DNA from: Bdellovibrionales bacterium
GTDB lineage: Bacteria > Bdellovibrionota > Bdellovibrionia > Bdellovibrionales > JAKFYE01
Length of the DNA stretch: 61,451 nt
NCBI GenBank assembly: GCA_021731045.1
Contig: JAKFYE010000011.1
Location: 1 to 61,451 of the forward strand
Direction: 5' to 3'
The position numbers and the translations under genes are program-made. How positions within the stretch are numbered: the first letter of the stretch is position 1; each line of letters opens with the position of its first letter. Of the stretch, positions 51,556 to 58,823 are shown piece by piece. A model generated the notes under the pieces. That model searched no databases, was not told the DNA's origin, and worked only from the letters and a program-made list of their open reading frames with translations.

Positions 51556-51720
51556 TTATAGCGACAAATCGTCGATGTGTTTTTCAAATTTCAAATTGTC
51601 AAGATGGATGCTACCAGGATAAAAATTTGAATACTTCAATAACTTAGGTAGCCAGATCATGACGCCGAGAAATCCAAAGGAGCAGCCAGCTGGGAAAATA
51701 ACTCTATATGGGTCTTTGTC
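51556..51720 (-). pseudogene. Remnant of a second nnrS gene (N-terminal part)
   Basis: On the minus strand the frame reads DKDPYRVIFPAGCSFGF, then LGVMIWLPKLLKYSNFYPGSIH, closely matching the first 45 residues of the intact NnrS-like protein at 53475-54653 (QDPYRFMFPVGWSLGFVGVMIWAPW...SDFYPGSIHPE). After GSIH it diverges and hits a stop at 51556. The frame is open upstream for some 20 codons (IAAIPRSDAEG) without homology. Evidently a truncated duplicate left in a 442-bp gene-free stretch. Confidence 0.85.
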
Positions 51721-51809
51721 CCCTCGGCATCGCTCCGAGGAATGGCCGCTATTCCATAGTAGTGGTCACTTCTTTCATGAAGAGACTTTGTTATCTTGAT
51801 GGAATTATT

Positions 51810-51834
51810 TCCGGAGAGGCTTTACCTCTCCGGA
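51810..51834. terminator. Perfect 10-bp stem-loop in gene-poor gap
   Basis: TCCGGAGAGG/CCTCTCCGGA with a 5-base loop. Lacks a strong T-run on either side; it could terminate the minus-strand gene that ends at 51904, about 70 bp away. The rest of the 51462-51903 gap, besides the nnrS remnant, shows nothing identifiable. Confidence 0.45.
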
Positions 51835-51903
51835 TTTGAAACGCTCCATCTCTTGTCCGAATTTAAATTTGCTTTTTTGAGCCGCTCAACACTCCTCCGC
51901 CAT

Positions 51904-52773
51904 TCATGGTGTGCTAGCTGGCAGTCGGCCCATTTCAAAATTTTTCGTGTTTGTTGACCAAGCGAACTCAACGGCTTCGATAGGCGCAAACAGTCGCACT
52001 TTTGAGCCGGGATTATCTAGAGCCTTCGGGGTTTTGGTAACGACGAATCTCTTTTGAATCTGATAGAATGTGTCATTACTTTGAACTAGCACCTGTGACT
52101 GATTAAAAGAGTAAATCACAGTGCCCTTGATCACTAAATTAGATCCATTTAAGTTAGCGCTATCACCCATTTCAGCTGAAGCCACTTTCCGAACTGGGTT
52201 TTGTTTGTAACTCCAAACTAAACTTACAGCTTTTTCAGGAATATTGATTTCGATCCTGGCTCCGTTACCAACATTTTCAAGTTGGGAAATTTGACTGGCT
52301 TCAAGTGCCGATTTTGAAACTTGATAAACTGAGTCACCAACTTGAACAAGAACAGAATCCGCCAAAAATGAGTAGGCCACATTACCTTTTAACGAAACTT
52401 GACCGTGATTCTTTTTTGCTTCTCCAACTAGTTGAGATGCAATCTTGTTATGAGTTTTTAGGCTAATATTCTTTTGTTCATATGGCTGTCTTGGCCACAA
52501 GTAGACAATGCTGGATCGGGGTAAATCCAAGCTAACTCGCTTACCCTGCTCCGAAGCACTATCAAAAGTAACTCTAAGATCAGGCGTCAGACTTTGTTTA
52601 GCGATTTTATAAATGTATCGATCCGTTTGAAGCATATAGTAATCGGATGTAAACGAGAAAAGCGCGGTGCCGGTCAGTTTAACTGAATCAGTTGAGTTCA
52701 TTTTTGCTTCTACAAAACCGTTCAATAGCATAAAAATCATCATCAACGCTTTTGGAATTGCTTTTGTTTTCAT
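51904..52773 (-). CDS. Secreted protein with three internal repeats, unknown
   Basis: 289 aa from ATG 52773 (AAAGGGGGAA upstream); a longer frame starts at 52824 without site. Signal peptide MKTKAIPKALMMIFMLLNGF. The mature protein consists of three related units of about 75-80 residues: LTGTALFSFTSDYYMLQTDRYIYKIAK..., LKGNVAYSFLADSVLVQVGDSVYQVSK..., IKGTVIYSFNQSQVLVQSNDTFYQIQK..., each ending near V(Y/L)(L/A)W. The repeats suggest a small beta-domain triplicated. No family recognised. Divergent from a LuxR gene, sharing a TATGA/TCATA dyad region with the nir operon, so expression may follow nitrogen-oxide conditions. Confidence 0.7.
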   Translation of the reverse strand: MKTKAIPKALMMIFMLLNGFVEAKMNSTDSVKLTGTALFSFTSDYYMLQTDRYIYKIAKQSLTPDLRVTFDSASEQGKRVSLDLPRSSIVYLWPRQPYEQKNISLKTHNKIASQLVGEAKKNHGQVSLKGNVAYSFLADSVLVQVGDSVYQVSKSALEASQISQLENVGNGARIEINIPEKAVSLVWSYKQNPVRKVASAEMGDSANLNGSNLVIKGTVIYSFNQSQVLVQSNDTFYQIQKRFVVTKTPKALDNPGSKVRLFAPIEAVEFAWSTNTKNFEMGRLPASTP

Positions 52774-52891
52774 AATTCCCCCTTTATCTACAATAATGTT
52801 CGACCTAAATACGCGACCGAACAATCAACCCACCAGGTGGAAAATCAGAACTTCTCATTTTGATACAATCAGCCACGATAATTTCGTGGTC

Positions 52892-52913
52892 GAGTATGAT
52901 GTAACTCATAGAG
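52892..52913. promoter_or_regulatory. FNR/DNR-like half-sites TATGAT-N4-CTCATA
   Basis: TATGA (52895) and TCATA (52906) with six bases between, the same half-sites and spacing as the perfect palindrome before nirK. Lies between the divergent 52773 and 52946 genes, about 35 bp before the latter's start. Confidence 0.6.
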
Positions 52914-52945
52914 GCTCTTGAGGATTTAGGACTAGAATATAAGCT

Positions 52946-53452
52946 ATGGCACTGAAAAAGGCTCAGAATTCAGAAAAATTTGGAATCTGCATAAAATCTA
53001 AAAATGCAGTAGTAGAATTTCAAAATCAGAAATGCTTTGACCTATGTGGCGATCAGTTAAATAAAAAATGCGAAAAAGGTTGTATGCTGAGATATGCCAA
53101 AAGCAAAGCTGACCCAGCCTTTGACCATAGTTACAAAATTATTAAGAACATGGAATCGAACGATGCACTTGTTGATGCTATAATAATCAACGACGGACAA
53201 AATATTACAACCTTACTTTTAGAAAAAAATCCCGCTGTAGAAGAGCAAATGATTCAAATTTCAAGATTCAAATTGTCAAATTCAGAAATGAACGTCATGG
53301 AAAAATATCTTTTGGGATTCAGCAATGATGAAATTTCAAAACAACTCTTTATTAGCAATGCTACTCTTCGAACTCACCTGAACAACATATACAAAAAAAT
53401 TCCAGAAGCATATAAGCGAGAAATTATTGCCGCTCATAAGTCACGAGTTTAG
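52946..53452 (+). CDS. LuxR-type regulator with N-terminal Cys cluster
   Basis: 168 aa. The C-terminal 65 residues are a GerE/LuxR helix-turn-helix: KLSNSEMNVMEKYLLGFSNDEISKQLFISNATLRTHLNNIYKKI. The N-terminal half looks like a minimal PAS-like domain with C30-x3-C34-x7-C42-x3-C46 (NQKCFDLCGDQLNKKCEKGC) plus C15, an arrangement suited to binding a metal or Fe-S cluster. No phosphoacceptor. Next to nitrite reductase and NnrS genes and behind a DNR-like box, it may sense NO, oxygen or redox state; this is an inference. A terminator follows. Confidence 0.8.
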   Translation: MALKKAQNSEKFGICIKSKNAVVEFQNQKCFDLCGDQLNKKCEKGCMLRYAKSKADPAFDHSYKIIKNMESNDALVDAIIINDGQNITTLLLEKNPAVEEQMIQISRFKLSNSEMNVMEKYLLGFSNDEISKQLFISNATLRTHLNNIYKKIPEAYKREIIAAHKSRV

Positions 53453-53474
53453 AAGTGACGATGCAAATCTATTT

Positions 53475-54653
53475 TTAGACCTCATGTGGGTCTTTTTTAA
53501 GCCAAAATTTTCCAAATTTTGATATCCAAAGAGTTAGTCCCAAGCACCACGCGATACTTGCGATCAACAAAAACAGCTCATAGTGACCAGAAACAAAAGA
53601 ACTGAAAAATCTAAACATCGCAGCAGCCGAAATTAACAATCCGCTACCAAGAAGGCATGCAGAGTTTTTCTCTAACAGCAGTGGCTCTCCGCTGTGACTA
53701 AGGCTTACTCTAGTAGAAATCATTATCGTCAACAGTCCAAAACCAGAAATATAAATCAAATGCAAAGCGGAAATTCTCAGTTGCGGGTGAAGTAGAAGTA
53801 AAAAATGCCCCACTATTATCGACCAACATGCCAGCCAAATGAAAAAATACAGATGGCCTTTATTTTTAGGTAGCAAATGAAGGCGCCAATATTTAATTGA
53901 AATATATAGAACCAAAAGCAGGCGCGATAATCTTGCATAGAAAATTGTTGCCTCGCTTACCTCCAACATAGAGGCGAGTACAAAGATCAATGACAACAAC
54001 TTTATATCTTTAGGCACGTGTGACAAAAAATTAAATAGGCTTTGATGATTTATACTTTTTGAAGGCCTCATGGGTGTTGGCATTGCTTGATGGCCCAATA
54101 GTGCCGGCACAAGCCTTGAGCCTATTCCTAGTACAAGAGACAACATAAAATTAGTAAAAAAAATCGACTTAAAGAACATTTGGTACTCTTCGTTCAGAAT
54201 GTGTAAATCAATCAGAATCAGTCCCAAACAGCTAAAAAGGCTAAGAAAAATTCCAATACCTACAAATAGAAAAGTAGAAGGTGGCTCATTTGTTCTAAGT
54301 AGAAATCTTTTTCTCGCAAATTCCAGGACGAACAACATGATGAGAAAGTCTGAAAAATGAATGGCGACTGCATTTTTTAATAGAAATGATAACAACAATA
54401 TACCAACGAAAAGCAGAACGACGGATCTTTCGCTTTTTGTCATTGTCTGGGTACCCGTAAATCTGGGTATTGCCGTTGTCAAAAACCCCACTGAATAGCA
54501 AACAAGAAAACCACCCACCATGAGTTCGGGATGGATACTGCCAGGGTAAAAATCTGAATACTTCATTAACCAAGGCGCCCAGATCATGACACCGACAAAT
54601 CCCAAGGACCAACCAACTGGGAACATAAATCTATAAGGGTCCTGCCCAATCAC
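53475..54653 (-). CDS. nnrS: NnrS family membrane protein
   Basis: 392 aa with about twelve transmembrane helices, haem- and copper-containing in characterised members, and linked to tolerance of nitric oxide and metabolism of nitrogen oxides. Signature parts: DPYRFMFPVGWSLGFVGVMIWAPW, GSIHPELMVGGFLVCYSVGFLTTAIPRFTG, GIGSRLVPALLGHQ and LHLIYISGFGLLTIMISTRVSLSHSG. GTG start overlaps the stop of the Crp/Fnr gene by four bases (GTGA), so regulator and NnrS are coupled. A truncated duplicate of its N-terminus lies at 51556. Confidence 0.92.
   Translation of the reverse strand: MIGQDPYRFMFPVGWSLGFVGVMIWAPWLMKYSDFYPGSIHPELMVGGFLVCYSVGFLTTAIPRFTGTQTMTKSERSVVLLFVGILLLSFLLKNAVAIHFSDFLIMLFVLEFARKRFLLRTNEPPSTFLFVGIGIFLSLFSCLGLILIDLHILNEEYQMFFKSIFFTNFMLSLVLGIGSRLVPALLGHQAMPTPMRPSKSINHQSLFNFLSHVPKDIKLLSLIFVLASMLEVSEATIFYARLSRLLLVLYISIKYWRLHLLPKNKGHLYFFIWLACWSIIVGHFLLLLHPQLRISALHLIYISGFGLLTIMISTRVSLSHSGEPLLLEKNSACLLGSGLLISAAAMFRFFSSFVSGHYELFLLIASIAWCLGLTLWISKFGKFWLKKDPHEV
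53477..53498 (+). terminator. Terminator of LuxR-type gene
   Basis: AGACC/GGTCT stem with seven-base loop followed by six T on the plus strand; it overlaps the 3' end of the convergent nnrS gene. Confidence 0.7.
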
Positions 54654-55372
54654 TTGCTGCCTTCTTGACTGCGCAATCTTTCAAAATTATTCAATATAAC
54701 AGACTGATCACCCATCTTTAGATAATCTGCTTTTTCCCATTTATTAAGGATACGAATCACAGTCTCGACTCGAGCTTCGATAATTTTTGCGATTTGGGTT
54801 TTTGTAATAGAAATTGGTATGATAATCTTATTTGGGTTTACATCTTGTGATTTGGAAAATCGCATTTGTAAGTTATCAAAAAGTTCTATGATTCGTGCCG
54901 ATAGGTCCCCGGCGCCAAGAATCATAATTTTATCGCGCAAAATTTGTTCGTGGATCAAAAGGCGTTCTCGCTGCCAATTCAACATATTTTCCCAATCTTG
55001 TCCGGCAAGATCTCGATCAATGGATCGAATAAAAAATTTAAGAATTTTACTGTTTTTACTGCTGACTATAGCACTTGCTGGATATTGCGTTTTTTTTAGA
55101 ATTGCCGAAAGACCAATCATATCACCTGGACCAAAAATTCCCATAATGAGCTCATTTCCGCTCTTGTTCTCATTTACTATCTCCACTAGGCCTTCAACAA
55201 CAAACGCACAATACTCGCCGGGGTCCAGTCTTTTCCATAAAAAGTCACCCTTTTTTAGTTCGGTGGTCACGGCATGTTCGGCGAGAAATTTCTTGTTTGA
55301 GTCCGAAAGACTTTCAAAAGTCCGCGAGAGCTTTATGGTGGACAAAAATCTAGAAACATCTGTTGAAACCAA
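54650..55372 (-). CDS. Crp/Fnr family regulator, probably NO-responsive (DNR/NnrR-like)
   Basis: 240 aa, TTG start. N-terminal cyclic-nucleotide-type effector domain (KKGDFLWKRLDPGEYCAFVVEG, FGPGDMIGLSAIL), dimerisation helix, and winged HTH (SITKTQIAKIIEARVETVIRILNKWE). There is no N-terminal Cys set for an Fe-S cluster as in FNR. The recognition helix keeps E and R of the FNR E-x-x-S-R motif but the Ser is Ile. It is divergent from nirK with a perfect TATGAT-N4-ATCATA palindrome between them and coupled to nnrS, so it very likely controls this nitrogen-oxide region. Confidence 0.9.
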   Translation of the reverse strand: MVSTDVSRFLSTIKLSRTFESLSDSNKKFLAEHAVTTELKKGDFLWKRLDPGEYCAFVVEGLVEIVNENKSGNELIMGIFGPGDMIGLSAILKKTQYPASAIVSSKNSKILKFFIRSIDRDLAGQDWENMLNWQRERLLIHEQILRDKIMILGAGDLSARIIELFDNLQMRFSKSQDVNPNKIIIPISITKTQIAKIIEARVETVIRILNKWEKADYLKMGDQSVILNNFERLRSQEGSK

Positions 55373-55416
55373 AATCCCGCCTTTCGTACCTACAAAATAT
55401 AGCTAAAATTCATATG

Positions 55417-55440
55417 TGAGTATGATATAAATCATACTCA
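55417..55440. promoter_or_regulatory. Perfect DNR/FNR-like palindrome between regulator gene and nirK
   Basis: TGAGTATGAT-ATAA-ATCATACTCA: 10-bp arms, 4-bp spacer. FNR consensus is TTGAT-N4-ATCAA; here the first T is A. A TATAAC at 55455-55460 is positioned so that the site would sit near -40 of nirK, as for class II activation. Confidence 0.8.
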
Positions 55441-55494
55441 TTTTCGATAAACTGTATAACACTAATCAACTGACAAACCTTGGAGGATTTACCT

Positions 55495-56907
55495 ATGCAG
55501 TATGCCATAATATTTTTCACTTCATTTGCCTTATTTTTTTCGTTTTCAGCAAGAAGTGAAGATAAAATCGAAGGACAAGAAGAGGCTGTTCTCACAGATG
55601 CACCGGAAGTGCCGGCTCCTATTTCGCGAAAGCATCCAACTAAAGTTATTGTTCACCTTGAAACCAAAGAAGTTCGAAAACGAATGGCAGATGGGGTTGA
55701 TTATACTTTTTGGACTTTTGGTGGAAGCGTACCAGGAAAATTTATTCGAGTTCGCGAGGGGGATCTTGTTGAGTTTCACTTGCAAAATCACCCTTCAAGC
55801 AAGATGCCCCATAACATCGATTTACATGCTGTAACAGGACCAGGAGGAGGAGCGGCCTCTTCATTCACAGCGCCTGGACACTCTAGTACATTCTCATTCA
55901 AGACTTTGAATCCTGGTCTTTATGTTTATCACTGTGCAACTGCCCCAGTTGGAATGCATATTGGTAACGGCATGTATGGTTTAATTTTAGTTGAACCAAA
56001 GGATGGGCTGCCCAAGGTTGATCGCGAGTACTATGTTATGCAAGGAGAGTTTTACACTAAAGGTAAAAATGGCGAGCCCGGACTTCAGCCTTTCAGTATG
56101 GAAAAAGCTCTTAAGGAGCAGCCTGACTACGTGGTATTTAATGGCGCGGTTGGCGCTATGACTGGAGATAAGGCTTTAAAGGCAAAAGTTGGAGAAAAAA
56201 TTAGGTTATACGTAGGAAATGGTGGCCCGAATTTAGTTTCTTCATTTCACCTCATTGGCGAAATTTTCGATAAGGTTTATATCGATGGCGGAACGAAGTC
56301 GATCAATGAAAACGTGCAAACCACTTTAGTACCAGCGGGAGGTTCGACAATAGTGGATTTTAAGGTCGATGTGCCTGGAACATTTATCATTGTTGATCAC
56401 TCCATCTTCCGCACATTCAACAAAGGCTCACTGGGAATGCTAAAGGTTGAAGGGCCAGAAGACAAATCGCTTTATTCTGGTAAAATTTCAGACGAAGTTT
56501 ATTTGCCAGAGGGATCGACCATACAAACAGTCGACGATGTTGCACCGCCAAAGTCCGTCGCTAAATCTAAAGCTGAACGCCTTACACATGGTAAGCGAAT
56601 TTACGAAAATAACTGCATGGCTTGCCATCAGGCGGGAGGGACTGGCCTTGCCGGAGCATTTCCCCCTCTTGCCAAATCGGACTACCTGAATGCTGATAAA
56701 AAGAGGGCCATCCAAATTGTCACAGGGGGAAAATCTGGAGAGATAACGGTCAATGGTGTTAAATTTAATGGAGTTATGCCGGCCCAACAACTCAGTGCTG
56801 AGGACGTAGCTAATGTGCTAACTTATGTCTACAGTCTCGGTGGAAATGCTGGCTTCGAAGTGACTCCAGCAGATGTTAAGTCTGAGCGTTCGAAATTAAA
56901 AAAATAG
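55495..56907 (+). CDS. nirK: Copper nitrite reductase with C-terminal cytochrome c domain
   Basis: Reduces nitrite to nitric oxide in the periplasm. 470 aa from ATG 55495, eight bases after GGAGG; a TTG at 55480 overlaps that site and is rejected. Signal peptide ([17 protein letters not shown]). Type-1 copper ligands H106, C147, H155, M160; type-2 ligands H111, H146, H302; catalytic D109 (MPHNIDLH) and H252 (SSFHLIG). A fused class I cytochrome c follows (C374-x2-C377-H378, axial M428 in GVMPAQQ), as in Ralstonia-type enzymes. First gene of nirK-nirV-sco. Confidence 0.96.
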   Translation: MQYAIIFFTSFALFFSFSARSEDKIEGQEEAVLTDAPEVPAPISRKHPTKVIVHLETKEVRKRMADGVDYTFWTFGGSVPGKFIRVREGDLVEFHLQNHPSSKMPHNIDLHAVTGPGGGAASSFTAPGHSSTFSFKTLNPGLYVYHCATAPVGMHIGNGMYGLILVEPKDGLPKVDREYYVMQGEFYTKGKNGEPGLQPFSMEKALKEQPDYVVFNGAVGAMTGDKALKAKVGEKIRLYVGNGGPNLVSSFHLIGEIFDKVYIDGGTKSINENVQTTLVPAGGSTIVDFKVDVPGTFIIVDHSIFRTFNKGSLGMLKVEGPEDKSLYSGKISDEVYLPEGSTIQTVDDVAPPKSVAKSKAERLTHGKRIYENNCMACHQAGGTGLAGAFPPLAKSDYLNADKKRAIQIVTGGKSGEITVNGVKFNGVMPAQQLSAEDVANVLTYVYSLGGNAGFEVTPADVKSERSKLKK

Positions 56908-56911
56908 TTAT

Positions 56912-57655
56912 ATGGTGATGTGTTTAATATTTCTAATTTTATTCCCGATATTCTCTATGGCCAGCGACATGATAACGGTGGATGGTGGGCACTATAGCCC
57001 CATTCTTGGAAAAAAAAGGGACGTTACCGTTAATGGATTTTTAATTGATGAAGCGGCTGTAACAAATCGTGAGTTTCAGCTGTTTGTAAAAAAAGTCCCC
57101 TCTTGGCAAAAAACAAAAACGCCTCTGCTTTTTGCGGACACTAACTACTTAAAAAGTTGGAATTGGCCCACAGGTACCAACGACCCATCGCTAGATAGCT
57201 CTCCCGTGGTCAATGTATCTTGGTTCGCAGCAAAGGCTTATTGTGAATGGTCAAATAAGCGACTGCCAACAGTTGATGAATGGGAATACTTAGCTCAGTT
57301 CGGTCCAGTCGACAAAAAACATGACCCAAAGGATGTTATTCTTGAATGGTATTCAAAGCCAACACCAGCAAAACTGCCACATGTGAAAAGTACTTTTAAA
57401 AATAAATTTGGCGTGTGGGATGTTCATGGCCTTATTTGGGAATGGACCTATGATTTCAATACAGCTTTCGTCACTGGCGAGTCGCGCGGCGACTCAGCAA
57501 TTGAGAAATCAATGTTTTGCGGTGGCGGTGCCGCAGGTTCACCGAATCCAAGTGATTATGCTGCCTTTATGCGTTTTGGCTTTCGAAGCAGCTTAAAAGG
57601 AAACTATACCGTTGAAAATTTGGGATTTCGCTGTGCAAAGGATCCAAAACCATGA
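56912..57655 (+). CDS. nirV: NirV-like formylglycine-generating-enzyme-fold protein
   Basis: 247 aa of the SUMF1/FGE-sulfatase fold: signal peptide (CLIFLILFPIFSMAS), DMITVDGGHYSPILG, IDEAAVTNREFQLFVKK, PVVNVSWFAAKAYCEWSNKRLPTVDEWEYLAQF, GVWDVHGLIWEWTYD and the final GFRCAKD. The pair of catalytic Cys of real formylglycine-generating enzymes is not evident. Proteins of this type, NirV, are commonly encoded next to nirK in denitrifiers and their role is still unclear. It begins four bases after the nirK stop without its own clear ribosome-binding site and overlaps sco by four bases. Confidence 0.9.
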   Translation: MVMCLIFLILFPIFSMASDMITVDGGHYSPILGKKRDVTVNGFLIDEAAVTNREFQLFVKKVPSWQKTKTPLLFADTNYLKSWNWPTGTNDPSLDSSPVVNVSWFAAKAYCEWSNKRLPTVDEWEYLAQFGPVDKKHDPKDVILEWYSKPTPAKLPHVKSTFKNKFGVWDVHGLIWEWTYDFNTAFVTGESRGDSAIEKSMFCGGGAAGSPNPSDYAAFMRFGFRSSLKGNYTVENLGFRCAKDPKP

Positions 57656-58218
57656 AGTCTATTATCTTTGTCGTTAGCTTATTTACTTGTCTCACATGTA
57701 ATTCAGAAGCCAAGAAAATTCCTATTGATTCAATTTTTCAAATTCAAACGAATTGGATCAATCAAGATAACAAAATCGTTAAGCTTGAGAGCTTCGAAGG
57801 TAAGCCGACAATTTTGGCGATGGTTTATCTTTCGTGTAAATTTCTTTGTCCTACCATAATTTCGGAAGTGCAAAACCTTGAAGCTAAGATTGATCCCAAA
57901 AAAAGAGAGAAAGTCCAAGTGCTTTTAGCCTCTTTTGATCCTGAAAAAGATACGCCAGCAGTGATAAAGGCCTATGCAAAAAAACGGAAACTCGATAGTC
58001 CACATTGGACGCTACTGACAAGCAAAACTGATAGTGCACCAAGAGAACTTGCAGCCGTTCTCGACTTCAAATATAAAAAGATAGAAGGTGGAGACTTCAC
58101 CCATTCATTTATGATTGTGGTTTTAAACGAATCCGGAGTCCCCGTTGCCCGAATCGATTCTGCAAGCCAAGACAAACAACCTTTGGTAAATGCGTTAAAT
58201 ACTTTGTTAGAAAAATAG
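57652..58218 (+). CDS. SCO1/SenC family copper chaperone
   Basis: 188 aa with signal peptide (IIFVVSLFTCLTCNSEAK; a lipobox-like Cys is possible) and thioredoxin-like fold. Copper ligands C62-x3-C66-P (SCKFLCP) and H151 (FTHSFMIVVL); DPEKDTPAVIKAYAKK is typical. SCO proteins load the CuA site of cytochrome oxidase; here, last in nirK-nirV-sco with an ATGA overlap, it most likely delivers copper to NirK. No terminator is visible before the convergent pseudogene at 58263. Confidence 0.93.
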   Translation: MKSIIFVVSLFTCLTCNSEAKKIPIDSIFQIQTNWINQDNKIVKLESFEGKPTILAMVYLSCKFLCPTIISEVQNLEAKIDPKKREKVQVLLASFDPEKDTPAVIKAYAKKRKLDSPHWTLLTSKTDSAPRELAAVLDFKYKKIEGGDFTHSFMIVVLNESGVPVARIDSASQDKQPLVNALNTLLEK

Positions 58219-58262
58219 TGATCGGCAGAATCAGGTAGAGTCCTTGAAGCACTATAAAATGG

Positions 58263-58730
58263 TCAGATAGGACAAGCAAAAGCGACCACATGGCCATCGG
58301 GATCAGCGATGGCTCCAACTTTGTCGCCCCAATTTCGATTTTCAAGACCTGACACAGGTTCGGGCATGTCGGGTTGTCCATAGAATCTTGTTGTTCTATA
58401 AACGAGACGTTTTGAATTCGCGATTTTGTCCAAGGCTTGATTCGTTAGTTTTTCGAGTAAATCCAATTTAGGATTTTGTTCGCTCTTAATTCTTAGATAA
58501 GAATTCAATTTTTTAAATCCCAGTCGCATATAAATTGCCAGTGCCGTTGTTTCAGGAGGAGGCATTTCGCACAGAGTTGGATATAATGCGATTTTACTCA
58601 TAAGATAAATCATAGTTGAGGAGAACCTTCTCGGTCTCGCAACGCCGTCTGGAAGCAAAACATGACTATTCGTATTAGCGTTGATAGCCACATCTTTTCT
58701 TCGATCTGGCTGTCGTCTTCATTTCGCTCT
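58263..58730 (-). pseudogene. Truncated ADP-ribosyltransferase paralogue joined to a VOC-domain tail
   Basis: The frame 58263-58691 (142 aa) matches residues 118-221 of the 49183 protein (NSNILLPDGVA..., LAIYIGLGFRKLNTYL..., RRLVYRTTRFFGQQDMPE) and then switches at MPEP to VSGLENRNWGDKVGAIADPDGHVVAFA, the end of a glyoxalase/VOC-type protein. Upstream of 58691 homology continues with small indels (frameshift) to the palindrome at 58731. The STS and ExE parts of the enzyme are gone, so catalysis is not possible. Best seen as a recombination product. Confidence 0.85.
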
Positions 58731-58810
58731 AAAGGCGTCACTCTACTTTTCGTTTCGAACCGCATTGTATTAATGGCGCGGTTCGGAACGAAAAGTAGAG
58801 TGACGCCTTT
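58731..58810. repeat. Second copy of the ART-associated palindrome (inverted centre)
   Basis: 33-bp arms 58731-58763/58778-58810 with one mismatch, 14-bp centre. The inner 25 bp of the arms equal those at 49985-50058. Lies 13 bp from the hmgA stop and just upstream of the ADP-ribosyltransferase remnant, so it may have been copied along with that gene. Confidence 0.9.
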
Positions 58811-58823
58811 GGAAATTCGTTTC

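Noticed and set aside
52801..52945. Longer N-terminus (from 52824) for the three-repeat secreted protein
   Set aside because: The ATG at 52773 has a strong ribosome-binding site and starts a clean signal peptide.
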